From CAIWHR01 sp963843595 (GTDB lineage Bacteria > Pseudomonadota > Gammaproteobacteria > Burkholderiales > Casimicrobiaceae): DNA of 64,000 nucleotides. The DNA is taken from positions 219,194 to 283,193 of the forward strand of contig CAWJLG010000016.1 in NCBI GenBank assembly GCA_963843595.1, read 5' to 3'. The position numbers and the translations under genes are program-made. Positions 57,116-64,000 of the stretch are shown piece by piece. How positions within the stretch are numbered: the first letter of the stretch is position 1; each line of letters starts with the position of its first letter. The notes under the pieces were generated by a model, which did not search any database, was not told the origin of the DNA, and worked only from the letters and a program-made list of their open reading frames with translations.

Positions 57116-58978
57116 ATGTGCGGCATCAACGGAATCTTCGCTTACGACGGCAGCGCGCCACCTGTCGATCGGGCTGAACTGATCCGCACGCGGGAGCAAA
57201 TGGCGGCCCGCGGACCGGACAGCGCCGGCGATTGGTGTTCCGACGACGCGCGCGTGGGCTTCGGGCACCGACGCCTTGCCATCATCGATCCGACGCCAGA
57301 TGGTGCGCAGCCGATGGCGACCCCGGATGGGCGACTACGGATCACGTTTAACGGCGAGATCTACAATTACAGAGCGCTTCGGGACGAACTGCTGGCACGT
57401 GGCGTAGTTTTCCGTACGCACAGCGATACCGAGGTCCTGCTTCACCTCTACCGGCACCGAGGGCCCGAAATGGTGACGCGTCTGCGCGGGATGTTCGCGT
57501 TCGCGATCTGGGACGAGGCCGAACGCACGGTTTTCCTTGCGCGCGATCCACACGGGATCAAGCCCCTGTACTACGCCGATTGCGGTGGCGTGTTTCGGTT
57601 CGCGTCGCAGGTGAAGGCCCTATTGGCTGGCGGGGCGGTGTCGCGGGAGATAGAGCCGGCAGGCGTCACCGGCTTTCTACTCTGGGGGAGCGTCCCGGAT
57701 CCCTATACGCTCTATCGCAGCATTCGGGCGCTTCCGGCCGGGAACACGTTGCGCGTGTCGGCGAAGGGCGCCGACTTGCCGCGCCACTATTGGGACCTCA
57801 CCGAGGCGGTCACTCGTTCGATCGCGGCCGCCCGGGAGATTCCAGCAGGGACGGAGTCAGAATATCTTCGTGCTGCGCTTCTCGAGTCGGTCCGCGCACA
57901 CATGGTCTCGGATGTTCCCGTGGGCGCCTTCCTTTCGGCAGGACTGGATTCGAGCACCATCGTCGGCCTTGCCCGCGAGATCAGCTCGGGGCCGATCGAG
58001 ACGATCACGTTGACGTCGGAGGAGTTCCGCGGCTCGCCCAACGACGAGGCACCGCTCGCGATGGAAATTGCGCGGCACCTTGGCGTGCGCAATCACCTGC
58101 GGATGATGAGCGTTCGGGAGTTCGAGGCGGATCTTCCCGCCTTCCTTGAGGCAATGGACCAGCCCACGGTCGACGGCCTCAACACATGGTTCGTGTCCAA
58201 GGCCGCGGCGGAAACAGGCCTCAAGGTCGCGCTGTCGGGCCTAGGCGGCGATGAGCTTCTTGGGGGCTACTGGACCTTTCGCGACATCCCGGGCATGGTC
58301 GAGCGATGGAACGCCTTCCCGAAAGCCCCTGCGCTGGGTCGAGCTTTCTGCGCCCTGTACGCGGCTGCGAGCGCCCGCATCACGAGACTCAAGCCCAAGT
58401 ATGCCGGGCTGGCTCGGTACGGCGGATCGTATGGCGGTGCCTACCTGATCGAGCGCGGCGTAGTCAAGCCTTGGGAGCTATCCCACCTTCTCGATCGGGA
58501 CGTCATCCGGATCGGCTTGGCCCGATTGGGTGAGCCCATCGATGCTATGGACGACAGTTCCGCCAGCGATTTGAACGGTTTCGCCAAAGTCTCCATCCTC
58601 GAGTCGTCCCGCTACATGCGCAACCAGTTGCTGCGCGATTCGGATTGGGCGGGCATGGCGCATTCACTGGAGATCCGTGTTCCTTTGGTCGATTCGGTGC
58701 TTACCGAGCAGCTCGCGGGACTGGCCGCCACCGGGCGCTTCCAGTACACCAAGTCGGCGTTGCTCCAGACGCTCCCGAACGGACTGCCGGCCGGGGCGGC
58801 GACCCGGCCCAAGACCGGTTTCACCGTGCCGTTGTGGCAATGGTTGCGCAAGTCTGCGACCGCGGGCGAGTGGAAGCGCGTGCAGTTCCTGCGCCGGTCG
58901 AACACGCGCGATTATAGTCGCTGGGCCTACACGCTTCTATCGCGGATGCCCGACACGGCAGCGTTGCTCAAGGCGTAA
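57116..58978 (+). CDS. asnB: Glutamine-hydrolysing asparagine synthase-like amidotransferase
   Basis: Intact, 620 residues. The start MCGINGIFAYDG exposes the catalytic Cys after Met removal. The glutaminase domain has RGPDSAGDW, GHRRLAIID and FNGEIYNYRALRDEL. The synthetase domain has the PP-loop GAFLSAGLDSSTIVGLA, ALSGLGGDELLGGYWTF and the C-terminal SLEIRVPLVD, RPKTGFTVPL. In polysaccharide clusters such enzymes often amidate a uronic acid rather than make free Asn. With tviB elsewhere in the locus, uronamide formation is possible. The next gene, rmd, starts 32 bases later. Confidence 0.9.
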   Translation: MCGINGIFAYDGSAPPVDRAELIRTREQMAARGPDSAGDWCSDDARVGFGHRRLAIIDPTPDGAQPMATPDGRLRITFNGEIYNYRALRDELLARGVVFRTHSDTEVLLHLYRHRGPEMVTRLRGMFAFAIWDEAERTVFLARDPHGIKPLYYADCGGVFRFASQVKALLAGGAVSREIEPAGVTGFLLWGSVPDPYTLYRSIRALPAGNTLRVSAKGADLPRHYWDLTEAVTRSIAAAREIPAGTESEYLRAALLESVRAHMVSDVPVGAFLSAGLDSSTIVGLAREISSGPIETITLTSEEFRGSPNDEAPLAMEIARHLGVRNHLRMMSVREFEADLPAFLEAMDQPTVDGLNTWFVSKAAAETGLKVALSGLGGDELLGGYWTFRDIPGMVERWNAFPKAPALGRAFCALYAAASARITRLKPKYAGLARYGGSYGGAYLIERGVVKPWELSHLLDRDVIRIGLARLGEPIDAMDDSSASDLNGFAKVSILESSRYMRNQLLRDSDWAGMAHSLEIRVPLVDSVLTEQLAGLAATGRFQYTKSALLQTLPNGLPAGAATRPKTGFTVPLWQWLRKSATAGEWKRVQFLRRSNTRDYSRWAYTLLSRMPDTAALLKA

Positions 58979-59010
58979 CCCGCCATGATACGAACCGCAG
59001 CCGACGCGCC

Positions 59011-59904
59011 ATGAAACTGCTGCTTACCGGAAGCGACGGCTTTGTCGGCGGCACAATGCGCCGCTACCGGGAATGCGTTCCGCTCACCGACAACGGACAA
59101 TTTGTGGACCTGCGTGATGTCGAGACCCTGACCCGTTCCGTCGGGTCGATCGAACCCGACGCCGTGATCCACCTCGCCGCGCAGAGCTTCGTCCCAAGGT
59201 CCTTCGCCGATCCGCGCGAAACTTACGAAATCAATTTTCTGGGCACGCTGAATCTGCTTGCCGCGCTGAAAAGTGCGGGCTTCGCGGGACGGTTCCTGTT
59301 CGTCGGCTCGGGAGACGGCTACGGCTTGGTCGACGAGGGCCATCTGCCGGTCACCGAAGATCACCCGTTGAGGCCCCGGAATCCCTACGCCGTCAGCAAA
59401 GTCGCCGCCGAGGCGCTCTGCTACCAGTGGAGCCAGACCCAAGGATTGAATGTGGTGATGACCCGCTCCTTCAATCATGTGGGCCCGGGGCAGAGCGAGC
59501 GTTTCGCGATCTCCGACTTCGCGCGGCAGGTAATTGAGATTCGAAGCGGACGACGCGAACCGGTCATTGCCGTCGGCGACATCGACGTCACTCGTGATTT
59601 CACGGATGTGCGCGATGTCGTGCGGGCATACCTGCTGCTTCTCGAGGGAGGGCGGTCTGGCGAGATCTACAACGTATGCTCGGGCGTCGAGTACACGATT
59701 AGGGCGCTGCTCGTACGGCTGCTCGAACTTGCGGGTGTCGAAGCGCGGATCGAGCAGGACCCGTCACGCCTGCGTCGCGCGGAACAGCGGCGCATTTTCG
59801 GCAGCAATCGAAAATTGCGGGCGGACACCGATTGGACGCCTGAGTACTCGATGGATGGCAGCCTTGTGGACATCATCAACGACTGGGAGGCGAAGCTCAA
59901 ATGA
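59011..59904 (+). CDS. rmd: GDP-4-keto-6-deoxy-D-mannose reductase-like SDR
   Basis: Intact, 297 residues. NAD(P) motif LLLTGSDGFVGG, HLAAQSFVPRSFADPRETYE, PRNPYAVSKVAAEALCYQWS with the YxxxK pair, TRSFNHVGPGQSERF and DFTDVRDVVRAYLLLLEGG, all typical of the Rmd group. It overlaps gmd by four bases (ATGA). Together they convert GDP-mannose to GDP-D-rhamnose, or to GDP-6-deoxy-D-talose depending on stereochemistry, which cannot be read from sequence. Confidence 0.88.
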   Translation: MKLLLTGSDGFVGGTMRRYRECVPLTDNGQFVDLRDVETLTRSVGSIEPDAVIHLAAQSFVPRSFADPRETYEINFLGTLNLLAALKSAGFAGRFLFVGSGDGYGLVDEGHLPVTEDHPLRPRNPYAVSKVAAEALCYQWSQTQGLNVVMTRSFNHVGPGQSERFAISDFARQVIEIRSGRREPVIAVGDIDVTRDFTDVRDVVRAYLLLLEGGRSGEIYNVCSGVEYTIRALLVRLLELAGVEARIEQDPSRLRRAEQRRIFGSNRKLRADTDWTPEYSMDGSLVDIINDWEAKLK

Positions 59905-60873
59905 GCAAGAAGGCATTGATCACGGGGATCACGGGGCAGGATGGCAGTTACCTCGCCAAACTGCTGCTGGACAAGGGTTACGAGGTCTACGGCCTCTTCG
60001 CGCGGCGGACGGCCGACACGATGTGGCGGCTGCGTTTCCTGGGCATCGATCGGCAGGTCAAGCTGATCGAGGGCGACCTGACGGATGTCTCGTCGCTGAT
60101 CCGCGCGATGGAGACGTCGCAGGCCGACGAGGTCTACAACCTCGGCGCGCAGAGCTTTGTCGCGACCTCGTGGCAGCAGCCGCTGCTGACCGGCCACGTG
60201 ACCGGCATCGCGGTCACGAGCATGCTGGAGGCTATCCGGCTCGTGAATCGCAAGGCGCGCTTCTATCAGGCCTCGAGCAGCGAGATGTTCGGGAAGATTC
60301 GCCAGCCAATTCAGGACGAAAATACGATCTTCTACCCGCGGAGCCCATATGGCGTGGCAAAGCTCTACGGTCATTGGATCACCGTGAACTACCGGGAAAG
60401 TTTCGGCATCCATGCTTCCAGCGGGATTCTGTTCAACCACGAATCCCCGCTGCGCGGCCTCGAATTCGTCACACGCAAGGTGACGGATGCGGTGGCCCGG
60501 ATCAAACATGGAAAGCAGAAGGTTCTGTCCCTGGGCAACATCGATGCCCAACGCGACTGGGGGTACGCCGGCGACTACGTACAGGCGATGCACCTGATGC
60601 TGCAGCAGAACGAACCGGACGACTACGTCGTCGCGACCGGTCGAACGACGTCGGTCCGCAACATGTGCCGCATCGCCTTCGAGCACGTAGGGCTCGATGC
60701 CGACAAGCACGTGGAGATCGACGCCCAAGCTCTATCGTCCGGCCGAGGTCGATGTCTTGCTCGGGAATCCGGCCAAGGCGAAGGCAAAGCTCGGCTGGGA
60801 AGCCACGACAGACCTGGAGACGCTCATCGCGATGATGGTCGATGCAGACATGGATCGGGTGGCTCGAGAGTAG
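59901..60873 (+). CDS. gmd: GDP-mannose 4,6-dehydratase
   Basis: About 323 residues. It has ALITGITGQDGSYLAKLLLD, FARRTADTMWRLRFLG, FYQASSSEMFGKI, YPRSPYGVAKLYGHWITVNY (YxxxK), GILFNHESPLRGLEFVTRKV and SLGNIDAQRDWGYAGDYVQA, the full Gmd pattern. One base shift near 60725 leads into YRPAEVDVLLGNPAKAKAKL and a normal end. It supplies the 4-keto intermediate to Rmd, whose gene overlaps upstream. This shift is the first after an 11-kb stretch with none. Confidence 0.93.
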
Positions 60874-60975
60874 GCATCGGCAGAGTTGCCTTCTGAGCAC
60901 TCCAATCATCGGACGAACGAGCATGGCATAATGATCGCTTAAGGCATCTATTTGCGCCTGGCAATATCCCCTTAC

Positions 60976-61804
60976 GTGATTAGCATCCTCAAGAACGTCG
61001 TCAAGTACCGCGAATTGATCGCGGTGCTTGCGTGTGGAAAAACATTGCTGTACGCTACAAGCAGGCGTACCTTGGCATCGCCTGGGCGGTACTGAAGCCA
61101 CTGACGCTGATGCTCGTGTTCACGCTCGTGCGCAGCTTCGTCGGCATCCCGAGCGGGAGCGTCCCGTATCCGATCCTCGCCTTCGCCGCCGCTGCATGCC
61201 TTGGATCTTCTTCCAGGAGTCCGCGTCCGGACGGCGTGCAAAGCGTCGTCGGCAACGCGGCGCTGATCCGCAAGATCTATTTCCCGCGCGAGGTCTTCCC
61301 GATCACGGGCGATCATGACCAAGGTGGTGGAACTCGGCATCAATGTGTCTGATTCTCGCGGGACTGATGGCGTGGTACGGCATGGTGCCAACGTCCAGAT
61401 TGTCTGGGTCCGCTGATCATCTTTTACACGATGCTCGCGTCGTCTCACGATCGCCTGGCGGGTGCTGCGCTGAACGTCTATTACCGCGACGTGGGAGCGG
61501 CACTGCCCGTGTTGCTGTCGCTGCTTGATGTACGCGTCGCCGGTAATCTATCCGCTGGAGCTTGGTGAAGAACAAGCTACTCGTCGAACACGCAGCGGGT
61601 CACCTGGTCCGATGTGCTGTACCTCGCTTACACGCTGCAATCCCCTGCGGGCATCATCGAGAGCTTCCAGAACGTGGTCCTACGCGGTCGGCCGCCCGAC
61701 TTCCAGCGCCATGGCCCCAGGGGCGCTTCTTGTGGCGGTCATGCTGCCGATGAGCTATCTGTTCTTCAAGCGCGCAGAGTCGTACTTTCGCCGACGTCAT
61801 CTAG
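60976..61804 (+). CDS. wzm: Polysaccharide ABC transporter permease Wzm
   Basis: About 276 residues in several frames. Start probably GTG at 60976 (a TTG at 60952 is in frame). ELIAVLAWKNIAVRYKQAYL and GIAWAVLKPLTLMLVFTLVR are the conserved Wzm N-terminus; MPWIFFQESAS, NAALIRKIYFPREVFPI, LNVYYRDVGAALPVLLSLL and MYASPVIYPLELVKNK follow, ending MAPGALLVAVMLPMSYLFFK RAESYF. Six membrane helices. Single-base shifts near 61032, 61195, 61310, 61390, 61470, 61530 and beyond. It forms the channel for a finished, lipid-linked glycan with Wzt. Confidence 0.85.
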
Positions 61805-61827
61805 AATCCCCAGCGATTCTGCCAACA

Positions 61828-63119
61828 ATGCCAATCATCGAGGTCAACCACGTCACCAAGGAATTCCGGCTCGGGCAGTTGCGGAGCCTGAAACAAACCG
61901 CGCTAGATGCCTTCGCGCGCTTGCGCGGCCAGGAAGTCCCCGATCGTCGCGCCCTTCAAGGCGCTGGACGACGTCGACTTCCAGGTCGAACAGGGTGAGG
62001 TGCTGGGCATCATCGGCCAGAACGGTGCGGGCAAGAGCACGCTGCTGAAATTGCTTGCTGGCATCAGTATCACCACGCACGGGTACGTCAACGTGCGCGG
62101 TAAGGTCGCGCCCCTAATCGAAGTCGGTGCGGGGTCTGGTGCCCGAACTCACCGGCCGCGAGAACATCTTCGTGAACGCCTCGATACTCGGGATGCGGTC
62201 GACCGAGATTGCCAACAAATTCGACGACATTGTTTCGTTTGCGGAACTCGAGGAATTCATCGATACCCCGATCAAGCGGTACAGTTCGGGCATGCAGGTG
62301 CGTCTCGGATTCTCGATCGCGACCAGCATCGACGCCGACGTCCTGATCGTCGACGAAGTGCTCGCGGTGGGGGATCTGGCGTTTCAGCGCAAGTGCTTTG
62401 ATCGTATGGAGGACATGATGAAACGACGGTACAACCGTCCTTCTCGTTAGTCACAATATTCGCCAGGTGGAAAGGATGTGTCCCCGGGTAATCCTGATAG
62501 ACCATGGAAAGATATTGGCTGACGGCGACTCCAAGACAATCTGCAATCGTTTCTACGATATCAACGACAAGAAAATTGCAGAGAATGCAAGAATCAATCG
62601 CGGTCACCGTCTGCAGACCACAGGCGAAGTTGAGGTGCTCGAGCTTTACGCTTTATAAACGGAATTCGGACCGAGGTAGTACCGTTCCGCGAGAAGGTTT
62701 CCATAGTTGCGCGCATCAGAGCTAATGCCCCGCTCAAACATCCCATCTTTGTCTTAGGTGCACACACTACAGATTTCATCTATCTCTTCACCCAAACCAG
62801 CCCTGATGCTATCCGTGACAGCAACATCAATCCTGGGTTTAGTGAGAATTGTATGCCCACCACGATCCCTGCCTTCCCTTTACTACCGGGGGTGTACGGG
62901 CTGCGGCTGAGTATTGATGTAGGTGAGATCATCACCAATATCTTCTACGCGGAAAATCTATTGCACATAACAGTTACCGATAACCGGATCCAACGCACAA
63001 ATCCGAGCTGCGAGGGGTTTTTCCAAGTCGACACCGAGTGGCACATTCAATCCTCTGGGGAATTGAACGAGCTCGAGGCTGCGTCGTGCCGTGCGTATGA
63101 ACCCCCTTTTGCTTGTTGA
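61828..63119 (+). CDS. wzt: Polysaccharide ABC transporter ATPase Wzt with C-terminal binding domain
   Basis: About 430 residues. The ATPase has MPIIEVNHVTKEFRLGQLRS, Walker A IIGQNGAGKSTLLKLLAG, VPELTGRENIFVNASILGM, the signature region KRYSSGMQVRLGFSIATSID, Walker B VLIVDEVLAVGDLAFQRKCF and the H-loop LLVSHNIRQVERMC. The C-terminal domain (GIRTEVVPFREKVSIVARIR, TTIPAFPLLPGVYGLRLSID, NIFYAENLLHITVTD) is the Wzt carbohydrate-binding beta-sandwich that recognises the chain end. Shifts near 61920, 62130, 62425 and 62650. The last residues may be altered by the adjacent transposase remnant. Confidence 0.87.
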
Positions 63120-63124
63120 GGTTC

Positions 63125-63771
63125 GTCCCTGTTGCAGCGGGGGCCTTGGTGCTCGCATGGTTCGTCAGATGTGGCCGACTGTGCCAGGCGGTGATGGACG
63201 TGAGCGCGGGCTATACCGAGAAAGTACGCGAGCGCCGCCAACAAGCCGAAAAGGTGCTTCTGCTTGAACGTCCCGGCCGAGTGTCGCCGAGAAGCGATTG
63301 AACGGGTTCGCGCCGACGAAGCGACCTGGCTGCGTCACGATCGCCCTAGGTGCCGCTTGGTAAAGGGCGGGCATTGGTTTCTGCTGCGTAATCACGAAAG
63401 CGTAATCCGACTAGTCGATCGTTTACGGGGGGGTGGTGTCCGCGACCGCGCAACCCTCTTAGCCTATCTGCTCAAGAACGACCGCAAGGGGGCTGTGACG
63501 TTACCGACATACCGGCGCAAGCGCCGGTGCCGCCCCGGCACCTTGTGCACACGGGCGATGCGCATTCGAATCAAGCCAAGTGGAGGTGGTCGCCCGCGGT
63601 CTGAAACGGCACCGTGCGTGCGTCGTCTTCCAATGCCGATGACCGCTAGGCATCAAACTCATCGAAGCCATTGACAATAAGACTATTGTGCTCAAGTGCC
63701 TGGCCTACGGTTTCGGCAAAGACACCTTCTTCGCCCCCAAAGCCCCACTCGATCTCCCTGGAACTCATTAG
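63125..63771 (+). pseudogene. ISL3-family (IS204/IS1001-like) transposase remnant
   Basis: Pieces of a DDE transposase in several frames: QAVMDVSAGYTEKVRERRQQ (the region with the second catalytic Asp), CRREAIERVRADEATWLRH, GHWFLLRNHESVIRLVDRL, LLAYLLKNDRKGAV, VVARGLKRHRACVV, and the C-terminal IKLIEAIDNKTIVLKCLAYG ... FPGTH-like end. The order matches the ISL3 family. The N-terminal third is missing, and stops and frame changes break the rest, so it is not active. No terminal inverted repeats or target duplication could be identified. Confidence 0.55.
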
Positions 63772-63803
63772 AGAACGGTGATTAATCCTATGCGATCGAC
63801 GGA

Positions 63804-64000
63804 ATGGGTATCAATGTCATAGGCAACATCAGCGCCAACACCGGGCTCGGTGTTCTAGCGCGCCACATGGTTGCTTTGCTGACAGAGATGGGACGTCCAT
63901 TGCGCGCATTCGACATTGACCCGCATCAGGGGCGCGGTGGGCACGACCATGCCTTTGCCGAGATCATTGCTGGCAGCGTGAGCGAGCTGCCACATGGCAT
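63804..64000 (+). CDS. Glycosyltransferase (GT4-like), N-terminal fragment
   Basis: Open from the ATG at 63804 to the window end, 65 residues visible. The start MGINVIGNISANTGLGVLAR is a typical GT-B N-terminus with the Gly-rich acceptor loop, followed by HMVALLTEMGRPLRAFDIDP. It continues past the edge. It probably belongs to the same glycan cluster as wzm/wzt, separated from them by the transposase remnant. Confidence 0.65.
   Translation, partial: MGINVIGNISANTGLGVLARHMVALLTEMGRPLRAFDIDPHQGRGGHDHAFAEIIAGSVSELPHG

Overview
The window is high-GC bacterial DNA (mostly about 65% GC) with the signature genes of an exosortase A (XrtA/PEP-CTERM) exopolysaccharide locus: prsK, prsR, prsT, epsB, and tviB/tviC-type nucleotide-sugar genes. 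That set points to a Gram-negative proteobacterium, most likely a betaproteobacterium. The exact taxon cannot be read from the sequence. No exosortase gene, PEP-CTERM substrate, tRNA, rRNA or CRISPR array was found.

Layout. 1-10.8 kb (minus strand): a Sel1-repeat protein cut by the window edge, tviC and tviB (UDP-uronic sugar synthesis), the TPR lipoprotein PrsT, the sigma-54 activator PrsR, the kinase PrsK and the priming glycosyltransferase EpsB, the last behind a sigma-54 promoter. 11.1-16.9 kb (minus): galE, then a nucleotidyltransferase / HprK-related kinase / PqqD-like / Tat-exported Cys-rich protein cassette, then a membrane-anchored propeller-like protein. 17-26.4 kb (plus): a VanZ-heparinase fusion, cysD and cysNC (PAPS synthesis), a TauE/SafE transporter, and a GumC/Wzz-type protein fused to a degenerate tyrosine-recombinase domain. 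26.9-48.9 kb (plus): behind a second sigma-54 promoter, a four-module NRPS with thioesterase, an A-T-TE NRPS-like enzyme, a 2-oxoacid dehydrogenase-like E1 (alpha-beta fusion) and E2, an acyl carrier protein, a GNAT enzyme and a WalW-like deacetylase. 49-64 kb: a TylF-type methyltransferase, a secreted deacetylase, glycosyltransferases, an alpha/alpha-toroid-like protein, AsnB, rmd and gmd (GDP-D-rhamnose type sugar), wzm/wzt ABC export, an ISL3-like transposase remnant and the start of another glycosyltransferase.

How it may work together. PrsK/PrsR sense an unknown signal and would activate sigma-54 promoters. Good candidate sites lie upstream of both epsB and the NRPS, so polymer synthesis and the peptide/acyl operon may be co-regulated. 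The E1-E2-ACP set could make an acyl-ACP by oxidative decarboxylation, either to start the NRPS (which begins with a condensation domain and has no loading domain) or to feed the GNAT enzyme for polymer acylation. This last part is inference.

Quality note. Almost every gene from 1 to 48 kb and from 60.7 to 62.7 kb carries single-base frameshifts, with conserved motifs continuing in another frame. The 49.1-60.7 kb block has none. I treat the shifts as probable consensus errors and give each gene as one span across its frames. Sizes and junctions in those genes are approximate.
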